Origin: an uncultured Clostridia bacterium
GTDB lineage: Bacteria > Bacillota > Clostridia > Lachnospirales > Cellulosilyticaceae
NCBI GenBank assembly: GCA_937981575.1
Contig: CALJNR010000072.1
Location: forward strand, 23,130 to 87,129
Direction: 5' to 3'
DNA length: 64,000 nt
Shown here: piece by piece, positions 17,363 through 26,612 of the stretch
Layout: the number at the start of each line of letters is the position of its first letter
How positions within the stretch are numbered: the first letter of the stretch is position 1
Program-made: the position numbers and the translations under genes
Notes under the pieces: model-generated
Seen by the model: only the letters and a program-made list of their open reading frames with translations
The model's database searches: none
Told to the model about the DNA's origin: nothing

Positions 17363-19149
17363 TGCCCCGTAATACAATCCAAAAAGATGAGGCTGGCGCC
17401 CAAAGAAGTAAAGGCCATCTTATCTTAAGACTTCTTTCTTATCTTAAACCCTATAAGAAAGATACAGCACTGGCTGTTATACTAATGATTATTGCTATGA
17501 TTTTCGGACTTGTTAACCCCTACCTCTTGAAGATTGCAATTGATGTTCATATTAAAAATAAAGATGTGTTAGGCCTTGTATGGCTTGGCTTAATTCTTAT
17601 GGTTATCAACCTAGTAACATGGATACTTTCCAAAATTCGTTTTCAGATGGTGGCAAAAATAACTAATACTATGTTAGTCAATATTCGCCAAGAGCTTTAT
17701 ACCCATATTCAAAAACTGTCCTTCAGCTTTTTTGACAGCAGACCAGTAGGCAAAATATTGGCCCGTGTTATTGGAGATGTTAATGCCCTTCAAAATTTAT
17801 TTAACCAAGGGATCCAGTCACTCATTCCAGAACTCTTAACTTTGGTATGTTCCGCTGTATTTATGTTTTTGCTGAATGTTAAGCTTGCCCTAGCATGTAT
17901 CTTCCTGCTGCCCTTTTTATCAGCTGCGATGTTTTACATAGAAATTGCTTCTCGTAAGCGCTGGGATATTCAGAGAAAAAAGCGTTCTAATCTTAATGCC
18001 TTTACTCATGAAAACTTTTCAGGCATCAAGGTTGTGCAAGCTTTTGGCAAAAATCATTCTACATCATCAACCTTTAAATCGATGGTGGGTGAAATGGCTT
18101 ATGCCTTTACAAATGCTATTAGAGTAAATGAATTTTTCTGGCCTGTCGTTGATATGTCGTGGAGTATCGGTATAGTGGTTGTCTTTTATGTAGGATATGG
18201 ACTCATTAAATCTCATGAAATTGAAATAGGAACACTATTAGCTTTCTCAATGTATGTAGGAATGTTCTGGAGACCACTTATGAACTTATCTAACTTTTAC
18301 AGTACACTAACTACTAACTTTTCTGCCGCAGACCGAATCTTTGACATCTTAGATATTCATCCTGATCTGACTGGAAAGCCTAATGCGCCTAATATGCCTC
18401 CTATTGACGGGGCTGTTACTTTTGATCATGTCAGCTTTTCCTATGATGAAAAAAGTGAAGTACTAAGAGATGTAAGCTTCTTCATCAGCCCCGGCGAAAG
18501 AATCGCTTTAGTCGGACCAACTGGTGCAGGTAAGACCACTATCGTTTCTTTAATAAGCCGTTTTTATGATCCGGATTCTGGAGAAGTGCTGATAGATGGC
18601 AAAAATATTAAAGACGTCGATTTAGAATCATTTCGCAGCCAACTTGGCATTATGCTCCAAGATACCTTTTTGTTCTCCGGAACGATCATGGAAAATATTC
18701 GTTATGGTAAGCTCGATGCCACCGACGAAGAAGTCATAGCAGCAGCTAAAGCTGTAGAAGTACATGAAATCATTATGAAAATGGAAAAAGGCTATCATAC
18801 AGAAGTTAATGAGCGTGGTTCAAGGCTTTCTTTAGGTCAAAGACAGCTTATATCCTTTGCAAGAGCCCTGCTCGCAGACCCTCGTATTCTCATCCTTGAT
18901 GAAGCTACCTCTAATATTGATACCCAAACCGAACGTTTAGTGCAGCAAGGCATCGAAAAACTGCTTCATAATAGAACTTCTTTTGTTATAGCCCATAGAT
19001 TATCAACGATACGAGACTGTGACAGAATTATGGTCATAGACGATCTTGGTATTAAGGAAAGCGGCACGCATCAGGACCTTATGGACCAAAAGGGCTGTTA
19101 TTATGACTTATACATGACGCAGTACCGTTTCTTAAAAGAAGGGGCATAA
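17362..19149 (+). CDS. ABC exporter half-transporter, catalytic subunit (BmrD-like)
   Basis: 595 residues. A six-helix membrane domain (about 35-320) is followed by an ATPase domain with Walker A GPTGAGKTT, signature LSLGQ (Gly-to-Leu relative to LSGGQ) and Walker B ILILDEATSNID with the catalytic E514. The intact E514 plus the partner's LSGGQ form the active site; the partner's Asp plus this LSLGQ form the degenerate one. This complementary pattern shows the two genes encode one asymmetric heterodimer. Ribosome-binding site AAAGGAGG is inside the upstream gene. Confidence 0.93.
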   Translation: MPRNTIQKDEAGAQRSKGHLILRLLSYLKPYKKDTALAVILMIIAMIFGLVNPYLLKIAIDVHIKNKDVLGLVWLGLILMVINLVTWILSKIRFQMVAKITNTMLVNIRQELYTHIQKLSFSFFDSRPVGKILARVIGDVNALQNLFNQGIQSLIPELLTLVCSAVFMFLLNVKLALACIFLLPFLSAAMFYIEIASRKRWDIQRKKRSNLNAFTHENFSGIKVVQAFGKNHSTSSTFKSMVGEMAYAFTNAIRVNEFFWPVVDMSWSIGIVVVFYVGYGLIKSHEIEIGTLLAFSMYVGMFWRPLMNLSNFYSTLTTNFSAADRIFDILDIHPDLTGKPNAPNMPPIDGAVTFDHVSFSYDEKSEVLRDVSFFISPGERIALVGPTGAGKTTIVSLISRFYDPDSGEVLIDGKNIKDVDLESFRSQLGIMLQDTFLFSGTIMENIRYGKLDATDEEVIAAAKAVEVHEIIMKMEKGYHTEVNERGSRLSLGQRQLISFARALLADPRILILDEATSNIDTQTERLVQQGIEKLLHNRTSFVIAHRLSTIRDCDRIMVIDDLGIKESGTHQDLMDQKGCYYDLYMTQYRFLKEGA

Positions 19150-19154
19150 AAATT

Positions 19155-19216
19155 AAGAGACATGTTGATTAGAATGGCCTAAGCAAGGCAATCTAATCAA
19201 CATGTCTCTTTTTTAT
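19155..19216 (+). terminator. Strong terminator after the ABC exporter pair
   Basis: 19-bp perfect stem (arms 19155-19173 and 19192-19210) with an 18-nt loop and a run of T residues. It also lies 37 nt beyond the end of the convergent acr3 gene and may serve both directions. Confidence 0.92.
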
Positions 19217-19246
19217 AGGGATAATTTCTAACTTACTATTTTATAA

Positions 19247-20299
19247 TTATGCAAAATGTTTTCTTGTATTGTTAGCTATCCTTACAAGTGCCAGCATAAC
19301 CGGTACTTCCACAAGTACCCCTACAACTGTTGCAAGCGCCGCTCCAGATTGCAGTCCAAAAAGTGAAATGGCAACTGCAACTGCCAGTTCAAAGAAGTTG
19401 CTGGCTCCAATCATTCCAGCTGGTGCTGCAATACTATGTGGCAGCTTCCAAAACTTTGCCCACAAATACGCAATCCCGAAAATAAGGAACGTTTGGATTG
19501 TAAGCGGTACTGCAATAAGTACAATATGCAATGGGTTATTTAAAATAATATCTCCTTGGAATGAAAAGATAATAACCAAAGTTAAAAGCAATCCTACAAT
19601 AGTCACATTATCAAATTTCTTTAAAAAGGTATTTTGAAAATAATCCAATCCTTTTTTCTTAATCAAAACGGTTCTTGTGATATAACCAAAAGCCAGCGGA
19701 ATAACCACAAACAGCACCGTTGATAACACTAACGTTTCTATAGGTACGATAACATTGCTTACCCCAAGTAAAAAGGCAACAATCGGAGCAAAAGCAACTA
19801 AGATAATAAGGTCATTCACAGCTACCTGTACAAGGGTGTAAGCTGGGTCTCCTTTTGTTAAGTGACTCCATACAAATACCATTGCAGTACAAGGTGCAGC
19901 CCCCAGAAGTACTGCCCCAGCCAAATATTCCTTAGCTAAATCAGGCGTAATAAACCCTGCAAATACTACATAGAAAAAGAATGCTGATATAGCATACATT
20001 GTAAACGGCTTAACGAGCCAATTGGTTGTACATGTCACAACAAGCCCCTTTGGTTTTTTAGTAGCATTTACGATACTTGTGAAATCAATCTTTAACATCA
20101 TCGGATAAATCATCAGCCAAATAAGTATGGCTACTGGAATAGATACATTATAATACTCAAAGTTACTTAGTGTATTTGGAATAATCGGCAAGAACTGCCC
20201 TACCAAAATACCAACTACGATACAAGCTGCAACCCATAAGGTTAAATACTTCTCAAAGACACTAAGTCCCTTTCCTTTTACTTCTTGTTTTTCTGCCAT
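19247..20299 (-). CDS. acr3: ACR3-family arsenite efflux permease
   Basis: 350 residues from the ATG at 20299; the in-frame ATG at 20317 is part of the GGAGGAGG ribosome-binding site. Ten membrane segments, with the conserved AAPCTAMVFVWS motif whose Cys is essential for As(III) transport in this family. The permease exports arsenite and can pair with the ArsA ATPase. It is the last gene of an arsR-arsD-arsA operon on the same strand. An unexplained GC-rich hairpin separates it from the gene before it. Confidence 0.93.
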   Translation of the reverse strand: MAEKQEVKGKGLSVFEKYLTLWVAACIVVGILVGQFLPIIPNTLSNFEYYNVSIPVAILIWLMIYPMMLKIDFTSIVNATKKPKGLVVTCTTNWLVKPFTMYAISAFFFYVVFAGFITPDLAKEYLAGAVLLGAAPCTAMVFVWSHLTKGDPAYTLVQVAVNDLIILVAFAPIVAFLLGVSNVIVPIETLVLSTVLFVVIPLAFGYITRTVLIKKKGLDYFQNTFLKKFDNVTIVGLLLTLVIIFSFQGDIILNNPLHIVLIAVPLTIQTFLIFGIAYLWAKFWKLPHSIAAPAGMIGASNFFELAVAVAISLFGLQSGAALATVVGVLVEVPVMLALVRIANNTRKHFA

Positions 20300-20531
20300 T
20301 TTTAAATCCTCCTCCATAGTGCTTTTAATACTAAATTGAATTTATTTATTAAAATTGAGTACTTCAATTATTAATTGCAATCTGTTTCATTATTTAATAA
20401 CCCCGATATACTTAATATAAAATAAACTATAAGTATATTCTTCAATACACTCTATTGTCTTTAGCATGTAAATCTCTATTTTTTGTTTCTACCCTTTATC
20501 TTTTTCTAAATACGCCAGTGATCAGCTTAAA

Positions 20532-20605
20532 TGGGACGGGGTAACTTTTGGGGCGACTCGGGTAGTCTGTGGGATGCGTGATGCCACAAAAGTTATCCCG
20601 TCCCA
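20532..20605. repeat. GC-rich structured inverted repeat upstream of acr3
   Basis: 19-nt arms 20532-20550 and 20587-20605 are complementary except for one G-T pair. The 36-nt interior contains a small nested hairpin (GACT-AGTC) and is closed by GGC/GCC. Much more GC-rich than the surroundings, with no U-tract on either side, so not a standard terminator. It may be an mRNA processing or stability element, or a mobile repeat of the REP/MITE type. Confidence 0.6.
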
Positions 20606-20652
20606 GCACAAGCGTCCCTTAGCCACCACCTTATTAGACCTATCTCATTCCT

Positions 20653-22293
20653 TTATTCCTCTTTAGTCGCCTTATAAAACTTATGCCCTCCAGAAAGATT
20701 ATAAACTTCTTTAAATCCTTGGTTAATCAGTATATTCTGCGCAGCATTTCCAGTAACCCCTTTGTTGCAGTACGTAACCGTCAACGTTTCTTTATCCAGG
20801 TCTTTAGCCGCTTCGCGCAGTTTGCTGTGAGGCATATTTACCGCTGTATCCACATGAGCATCTTCATATTGTTTGCTTACTCTGGCATCGATCACCTGAA
20901 TCTTTTCTCCTTGGGCTATTAAATCCTGCACTTTATTAGCCGTTATAACGGGCCTGCCTTTGCGAATTGCATTATCTAAAATCATTCCTGTATAATGAAC
21001 AGGATCTTTTGTGGTTGAAAAAGGTGGTGCATAGGCAAGATCTAAGTGAAAAAGCTCATTGGTTTTCGCCCCATAAGTAATAAGTGTTACAAACACATCT
21101 ATTCGCTTATCGACCCCTTCATACCCTATGATTTGTGCGCCTAAAATCCTCTCAGTTTTTCTATCTGCAACAGCCTTAATTACCATTTCCTTCCCGTGGA
21201 AATAAGAAGGCCTATCTGGCTTGATATTATGGCAGACAACTACATCATACCCTTCTAAAAGTGCTTCACGTTCTGTAAGTCCAGTATTTGCAACAGTCAG
21301 ATCAAAAAACTTGAATATTCCTGTACTGAGATTACCCCTATAGGTTAACTCTCCGCCAGTTAAAGCATCTCCGGCAATTCTTCCTGTCTTATTAGCTGTT
21401 GAACCTAAAGGTCTATAAACAGGCTTTCCAGTAATCACAGAAAAAGTTTCAATGCAGTCTCCGCAGGCATAAATATCCTCTACGTTTGTCTGCATTTTAT
21501 CATTGACCCGGATAGCTCCCGTTACACCTATTTCGATATCAGCTTCTTTGGCTAGGCAGACATGAGGTTTGACCCCAGCTGCTATAATAACCATATCACT
21601 TTTTACTATTTTACCATCTTGTAAAAGTACATGATCCTCTTGAACTTCTGAAATACTGTTATTCTTAATGATTTTTATATTTTTCTTTAACAAAATACTT
21701 TCCAGATATGCTGCCATATCCGTATCAAGATTTGGCGTAATTTTAGTATCTTTTTCAATAATAGTAATATCTATTCCATCTGACATAAGGTTTTCAAGCA
21801 TTTCAAATCCAATAAACCCAGTTCCTGCGATAACTGCATGCTGAGGTTTATGTTCTTTGATATAGCTTCTAATATTTCTTGCACTTTGTACATTTCTTAG
21901 AAAAAAGACATGCTCACTATTAATCCCCTTAATGACTGGGACAAATGGAACAGCTCCTGTTGCAATAACCAGTTTATCATAGCTGTCTTCAAAGATTTCC
22001 ATCGTCTGCAGATTTCTAATCTTAAGTTTTTTCTCATAAGGGTCTATTTTAAGCACCTCGTGCATCGTATGAATATCAATATTATATTTCTTCTTAAAAA
22101 ACAATTCATCTCTTGGTGTGAGTTCAGAGAGATCTTCTATTTCTCCCCCTATATAATAAGGCAGCCCGCACCCCGAATAAGAGATATCCCGGTCCTTCTC
22201 ATAAATGATGATTTCTGCCTGATCATCATTTCTTCTTGCTTTTGCAGCCGCTGAAGTGCCTGCTGCTACAGCACCAATAACCACTATCTTCAC
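20653..22293 (-). CDS. CoA-disulfide reductase-like flavoprotein with rhodanese domain
   Basis: 546 residues, GTG start after AAAGGAGGG. The N-terminal FAD/NAD(P)H pyridine-nucleotide oxidoreductase (1-445) has the single redox Cys C42 in YSGCGLPYYIGG, as in CoA-disulfide reductases and NADH oxidases. The C-terminal rhodanese domain (about 455-546) has its active Cys at C509 in YCNKGVTG. This CoADR-RHD type reduces CoA disulfide, polysulfide or persulfide. It sits inside the arsenic operon, suggesting thiol/persulfide redox support for arsenic handling (inference). Confidence 0.9.
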   Translation of the reverse strand: MKIVVIGAVAAGTSAAAKARRNDDQAEIIIYEKDRDISYSGCGLPYYIGGEIEDLSELTPRDELFFKKKYNIDIHTMHEVLKIDPYEKKLKIRNLQTMEIFEDSYDKLVIATGAVPFVPVIKGINSEHVFFLRNVQSARNIRSYIKEHKPQHAVIAGTGFIGFEMLENLMSDGIDITIIEKDTKITPNLDTDMAAYLESILLKKNIKIIKNNSISEVQEDHVLLQDGKIVKSDMVIIAAGVKPHVCLAKEADIEIGVTGAIRVNDKMQTNVEDIYACGDCIETFSVITGKPVYRPLGSTANKTGRIAGDALTGGELTYRGNLSTGIFKFFDLTVANTGLTEREALLEGYDVVVCHNIKPDRPSYFHGKEMVIKAVADRKTERILGAQIIGYEGVDKRIDVFVTLITYGAKTNELFHLDLAYAPPFSTTKDPVHYTGMILDNAIRKGRPVITANKVQDLIAQGEKIQVIDARVSKQYEDAHVDTAVNMPHSKLREAAKDLDKETLTVTYCNKGVTGNAAQNILINQGFKEVYNLSGGHKFYKATKEE

Positions 22294-22313
22294 TTAAATC
22301 CCTCCTTTGATAT

Positions 22314-23030
22314 TTAATAACCCTCTTTTAGCATAGGAATAAGCTGATCTGAAAGCATAGGATTTTCCTCTACAGCCTTAACTATTTTATCAACTTCATA
22401 GCTGACTTTGATAATCTCACTTTTAACTTCTTTTTCAATGATTGTTACGATAGCATAAGCAGCTTTAGGATCCCCATGTTTAGGTTTCCCCACAGAGCCA
22501 GCATTTATAAAGTGTTTGCCATCAACTGCATAATGATAAGGAATATGTGTATGTCCGCAGATCACAACATCCTCTGAGATTTCCGCAGCTAATGCCCTAA
22601 GCATTGATTCATCCTCATATAAATATTCATCAATGGCTCTTGGGCTCCCATGTACTGCTAAGATTTCAAATCCACTACATGTAAATCTTAACTGTTCCGG
22701 TAAATTCCGAAGGTAATGACGATTTTCTTCTGTAATCACCTTGTTTGTAAAGATTTCTGAGGCATTTTGATGCATTTTATCTTTAGAAATTTTACTAAGC
22801 TCTTCATCTGAAAGCGGTTTGCCATAAGCAATCATGTGATCATGATTGCCCTTAACAGCAAGTATTTTATGCTCTCTTATCTGATTAATAACTTCATTCG
22901 GAAACCCAAGATAACCTACTAAGTCTCCGGTACTTATTATAAAGTCAACGTCTCTATGTTTTATATCCGTTAATATACGCTCTAATGCAAATAAGTTGCT
23001 GTGCACATCGCCAATAACAGCAAACCGCAT
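22314..23030 (-). CDS. Calcineurin-like metallophosphoesterase (YfcE/MJ0936 type)
   Basis: 238 residues with all metal-binding motifs: GDVHSN, GDLVGYLGFP, GNHDH, CGHTHIPY and a C-terminal NAGSVGKP. The small single-domain type hydrolyses phosphodiesters in vitro; the natural substrate is uncertain. It lies between the arsA and CoA-disulfide reductase genes, 20 and 79 nt away, so it is probably part of the arsenic operon transcript, although no arsenic role is established for it. Confidence 0.88.
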   Translation of the reverse strand: MRFAVIGDVHSNLFALERILTDIKHRDVDFIISTGDLVGYLGFPNEVINQIREHKILAVKGNHDHMIAYGKPLSDEELSKISKDKMHQNASEIFTNKVITEENRHYLRNLPEQLRFTCSGFEILAVHGSPRAIDEYLYEDESMLRALAAEISEDVVICGHTHIPYHYAVDGKHFINAGSVGKPKHGDPKAAYAIVTIIEKEVKSEIIKVSYEVDKIVKAVEENPMLSDQLIPMLKEGY

Positions 23031-23109
23031 CCATTATCCCCCTTTACAGCACATCTTCGCTTTGTCATTTAGTATTATTTATTGCTACAATCGTTTACCG
23101 CTTACACAT

Positions 23110-24855
23110 TTAACTTAGCAGATTCTTTAACTGATCTCCTTTTAGATCTGCTGCCATCCATTCTATAAGCGCAAAGTGCCCATTAGATATTTCACTTACT
23201 TTATTGATCCATTGTATTTCGCCCTGCGCCTTTGCCTTTAAAACATCATGACTCGTTTGAGCTGCATATAAGCTTGAATTAATGATCCACCATTTACTCG
23301 TAAGTCCTGCTCTATCTAAATCTTTTTTAAGCCTAAGGGCCTCTTGCACTGGGGTAGCCTCGGCCAAGGTTACTATAAGCACTTGTGTTTGATCTTGATC
23401 TCGCAGTTTAGGCAGAAGTTTTTTAACTGCTTCTGGAACTTCCCCTGATGACCTTTCTACTTCTCTATGATAACTCTGGGTTGAATCCAGTAAAAGCAGT
23501 GTATGTCCAGTAGGAGCTGTATCAATAACTACAACTTCTTCTTCAGACCTTTCTACAAGCTCTGCAAAAGCTCTAAAAACTGCAATTTCTTGGGTACATG
23601 GAGATCTTAAATCCTCTTCTATATAGGCAAGGTCCTCTTTTCCCATCGTTTCTCTTGCTTTACCAAGTACTGTCAATTTGTACTTTTCGAGTTCTTCTTT
23701 TTCATCAATATGACTTACAGTAATGCCATCTACTGCATCTAATATAAACTTTAGATGAGCTGCTGGATCAGTCGTTGTTAAGTGAACCTTTTTGCCTTTT
23801 TCTGCAAGGCCCAAGGCAATGGCAACAGCAATGGTTGTCTTTCCGACTCCGCCCTTTCCCATTGTAAAAATAACTTTTTTATCACTGGTGTGCAAATCTG
23901 AAATCACATCATTAAGTTTAAAAATATGTTCTGGCTTCAAAGCTTCAAAATCAGCTGGAATATCTTCTTTTTTCAAAAAAGCTCTGACGTTCTTTATACC
24001 AGTCACATTGTAAGGCCTTAACGGAATCTTAAAAATTTGAAAACCCTTTAATTCCGAAGGCATACTCTCCAGGGCTTTGTTTTGTTTATCGAATATAGCC
24101 TTCGACAATGCATCATTGCATCTTTCAAGCACCCCGTTAATAATCAGTATTTGATTTAAAATGCCAATATCGCTGAGTTCCTTAGAAGCCCGCCCCGCTT
24201 CTTTTAGCGGCGTGTCTTCGGGTCTTGAAACAAGCATCAGTGTGGTTTTACCCCCATCTGCTAAAGTACTGACTGCTTTTTTGTAAGTTTCCTTTTTGCT
24301 CTCAAGACCGGCCAGCTGCCCAAGGCACGATGCCCCATGTTTATTCTCACTTATAAAACTGCTCCATGCTGATGGCAGTTGAAGCATCCTTAGCGTATGC
24401 CCGGTAGGTGCTGTATCGAAAATAATATGATCGTATTCTGATTTAGCTTTTTCATCTGTAATAAAATTTGAAAATTCATTAAAGGCAGCGATTTCAACTG
24501 TACATGATCCTGATAGCTGCTCTTCCATGTTCTTAATGACTGCTTCTGGAAGCTTGCCACGATAAGGGCCTACTACACTTTCTCTATATTCAGCTGCTGC
24601 TTCCTCCGGGTCAAAGTTAGCAGCTGTAAGATTAGGTATTTCCTGTATAACGACCCCTTTATTGTTAAGTTCGGTTTCAAATACGTCTTGTAAATTCGAA
24701 GCTGGGTCGGTACTAATCAGCATAATCTTTTTGCCCATATCGGCTAAGGCAGCTGCTACAGCCGACGCTGTTGACGTCTTCCCTACTCCGCCTTTACCAG
24801 TAAAGAAGAGATATTTTGTAAGCTTAAGGTCCAGTATGTCAAAGTTTTTCAGCAT
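23110..24855 (-). CDS. arsA: Arsenical pump ATPase ArsA
   Basis: 581 residues, the normal length for tandem ArsA. Two homologous ATPase halves have P-loops GKGGVGKTSTA (from residue 20) and GKGGVGKTTIA (near 332), each followed by the ArsA/GET3 switch DTAPTGHTLR or DTAPTGHTLL. Half A has the SCTVEIAAF and half B the PCTQEIAVF block; their Cys residues are the usual metalloid ligands. It powers arsenite efflux through the membrane permease. Start behind AGGAGG; the upstream arsD gene ends 21 nt before. Confidence 0.95.
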   Translation of the reverse strand: MLKNFDILDLKLTKYLFFTGKGGVGKTSTASAVAAALADMGKKIMLISTDPASNLQDVFETELNNKGVVIQEIPNLTAANFDPEEAAAEYRESVVGPYRGKLPEAVIKNMEEQLSGSCTVEIAAFNEFSNFITDEKAKSEYDHIIFDTAPTGHTLRMLQLPSAWSSFISENKHGASCLGQLAGLESKKETYKKAVSTLADGGKTTLMLVSRPEDTPLKEAGRASKELSDIGILNQILIINGVLERCNDALSKAIFDKQNKALESMPSELKGFQIFKIPLRPYNVTGIKNVRAFLKKEDIPADFEALKPEHIFKLNDVISDLHTSDKKVIFTMGKGGVGKTTIAVAIALGLAEKGKKVHLTTTDPAAHLKFILDAVDGITVSHIDEKEELEKYKLTVLGKARETMGKEDLAYIEEDLRSPCTQEIAVFRAFAELVERSEEEVVVIDTAPTGHTLLLLDSTQSYHREVERSSGEVPEAVKKLLPKLRDQDQTQVLIVTLAEATPVQEALRLKKDLDRAGLTSKWWIINSSLYAAQTSHDVLKAKAQGEIQWINKVSEISNGHFALIEWMAADLKGDQLKNLLS

Positions 24856-24876
24856 TTTTACGCCTCCTTAATAATC

Positions 24877-25248
24877 TTAACAACTTTCATCTTTACGCCC
24901 GCAGCTTCTTCTTTTAGCGGAGGCAGTAGCTTTCACATAGGTTTCTGGTATTTCTAGGAAAGCACAAAATTCTTCATTCGTCGGGTAAGCTTTTGTTTTA
25001 ACAACCTGATCATCTACTACTACAACCGGAAAACTTTCTACGCCTTCTTTCATTAAGATTTCATTGATGACTTTATGATCTACAAAAACTTGTGGATTAC
25101 TGCTTAAATTATATCTTTCTACACTAACGCCTTTATTCTTCAAGTTATTTATTACTGTAGAAACGCGGAGCAGTTCTGGGTCTACTGCCGGGCCGCAGAC
25201 TCCGCTTTGACAGCACATAGCTGGTTCATAAATAATCATCTTTTTCAT
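24877..25248 (-). CDS. arsD: Arsenite metallochaperone ArsD
   Basis: 123 residues from the ATG at 25248. The in-frame GTG at 25257 is inside the AAGGAG ribosome-binding site. With this start the arsenic-binding cysteines fall at C12, C13 and C18 (AMCCQSGVCGP), the canonical ArsD numbering, which supports the choice. ArsD hands As(III) to ArsA. C-terminal extra cysteines (RRSCGRKDESC) are also seen in some ArsDs. It starts 5 nt after the arsR stop. Confidence 0.95.
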   Translation of the reverse strand: MKKMIIYEPAMCCQSGVCGPAVDPELLRVSTVINNLKNKGVSVERYNLSSNPQVFVDHKVINEILMKEGVESFPVVVVDDQVVKTKAYPTNEEFCAFLEIPETYVKATASAKRRSCGRKDESC

Positions 25249-25253
25249 ATCAT

Positions 25254-25586
25254 TCACTCCTTTTCACTACACTTGCAACTTGATTGGCTTTTACAAATAC
25301 ATTCTTCTGTATCCGTTACAAGATTCATAAGAAACAAAATAAGTCTATCGCAATACATGCGGTTTAAAGAATAATAACTCCACAATCCTTCTTTTCTGCA
25401 GTTTACTAACTTACATTCCATAAGTACTTTCATATGGTGGGATAAAGTCGGCTGCGTAAAATCAAATTCTTCAAGCAAATCACAAGCACATTTTTCTCCA
25501 CAGGATAAAATATCTATAATCTTTAATCTGTTTACATCAGATAGTGCTTTAATAAGTTTAGTATTTTCTTCGTAGTTCACAACCAT
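25254..25586 (-). CDS. arsR: ArsR-family metalloregulator
   Basis: 110 residues with a winged helix-turn-helix. The metal box CACDLLEEF (C33, C35 and nearby C29) is followed by the recognition helix QPTLSHHMKVL. In apo form such repressors occupy the ars promoter and are released by As(III)/Sb(III). The C-terminal tail ECICKSQSSCKC adds four more Cys. First gene of the operon; a promoter with an overlapping palindrome lies directly upstream. Confidence 0.93.
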   Translation of the reverse strand: MVVNYEENTKLIKALSDVNRLKIIDILSCGEKCACDLLEEFDFTQPTLSHHMKVLMECKLVNCRKEGLWSYYSLNRMYCDRLILFLMNLVTDTEECICKSQSSCKCSEKE

Positions 25587-25602
25587 AATGCCGCCCCCTT
25601 AC

Positions 25603-25651
25603 ATAGATGTTGATCTATTTATAATATAGACTATTATCTATATAGTGTCAA
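25603..25651 (-). promoter_or_regulatory. ars promoter and ArsR-type operator
   Basis: Minus-strand -35 TTGACA (25651-25646), 17-nt spacer, -10 TATATT (25628-25623). A perfect palindrome ATAGAT-gttg-ATCTAT (25603-25618) covers the expected start site, and a second partial repeat (ACTAT/ATAGT) lies between the -35 and -10. The position fits repression by the ArsR encoded 17 nt downstream. Confidence 0.82.
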
Positions 25652-25867
25652 TATGCTCCCCTATATTATTTCGTTATTTTCCACTACATCTATAGTCTTC
25701 TATTTATACTATATTATGTGTCTATTGTATTATGTTATGCAGCCAATTAATTCATGTGCAGACTTAACATTTTTTTAACCTGAAATTCATCTTATTTACT
25801 CTTCTTATTTAAAATCAAGATGTTACTCTAAAAAAAATCCTACTTATCTATAAAAGGAGCTGATTAT

Positions 25868-26185
25868 TTGCTTAGACAATTTCAAGTTATAAAAGATCCT
25901 GCTGAATTTCGTATAATAAATCTCTTACGCCTCAAAAGATTATCATGTGCTGACTTACAAAAAATTTTAGAAATTCCTCTTCAAGAAATACACTTACATA
26001 TTAATCACTTATACCAATTAGGCATTATAAGTTGTGATTTAAATGCTCCGCTTACCCTATGCCGATTGAATGACAGCTTTATCGAGCAAAATCTTCTTTT
26101 TTATGAAATGGCTCTCATCCAAATGAATAAGCTTCCTGTCTATCAAAATGATCTAGTAAAACTTCAACATTTTAAAAATGATTGA
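25868..26185 (+). CDS. Small winged-helix DNA-binding protein
   Basis: 105 residues, TTG start 8 nt after AAAGGAGC. The N-terminal half has an ArsR-like layout (FRIINLLRLKRLSCADLQKI, LQEIHLHINHLYQLGII), so it is a probable transcription regulator or a remnant lacking the metal box. It is transcribed divergently from arsR, with 281 nt between them. Target unknown. Confidence 0.65.
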   Translation: MLRQFQVIKDPAEFRIINLLRLKRLSCADLQKILEIPLQEIHLHINHLYQLGIISCDLNAPLTLCRLNDSFIEQNLLFYEMALIQMNKLPVYQNDLVKLQHFKND

Positions 26186-26212
26186 GTGATTGATAAAAGT
26201 ATGCATTTAATA

Positions 26213-26241
26213 AGGTGCTTTCCTTATTGCGGAAAGCACCT
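26213..26241. terminator. Hairpin between convergent genes
   Basis: 11-bp perfect stem AGGTGCTTTCC / GGAAAGCACCT with a 7-nt loop, between the plus-strand wHTH gene and the minus-strand glyoxalase-like gene. The U-tracts are weak; a bidirectional terminator is the likeliest role. Confidence 0.55.
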
Positions 26242-26246
26242 GGAGC

Positions 26247-26612
26247 TTATGCGATATTTTCTACAAATTGAATTTTTAATCCATTAGGGTCAAGCACATA
26301 AAAAAACTTAACATGAGGATTGGGCTGGAACGGACCGCTGTGAACTGCTGCACCTTTTTCCTTAATGAGTTTTAGTTCCTCCTCTACAGAATCCACTTCA
26401 AATCCTAAAGAAATATCTGTACCAAAATTAACATTCTTCTGTCCTTCATTGTAGATCAGTTCAACTTTCGTCTCTCCGTCTCCTAAAAAAGCAATTTCTG
26501 TACCAGGCATTGCAGAAAATCTTCTTTTAAGGGTAAGCCCTACTATTTCTTGATAAAACTTTAAAGATTCTTCTAAATCGTTAACCATTATAGTTGTCCA
26601 GCAAAATTTCAT
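26247..26612 (-). CDS. VOC (glyoxalase/bleomycin-resistance) family protein
   Basis: 121 residues, a single VOC module of two beta-alpha-beta-beta-beta repeats. It begins FCWTTIMVNDLEESLKFYQE and ends VKFFYVLDPNGLKIQFVE. The metal-ligand Glu near the end (FVE) is present, but the N-terminal metal His is replaced within FCWTTI, so a lyase reaction is uncertain; it may bind a ligand or antibiotic instead. Start behind AAAGGAG. Confidence 0.85.
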   Translation of the reverse strand: MKFCWTTIMVNDLEESLKFYQEIVGLTLKRRFSAMPGTEIAFLGDGETKVELIYNEGQKNVNFGTDISLGFEVDSVEEELKLIKEKGAAVHSGPFQPNPHVKFFYVLDPNGLKIQFVENIA

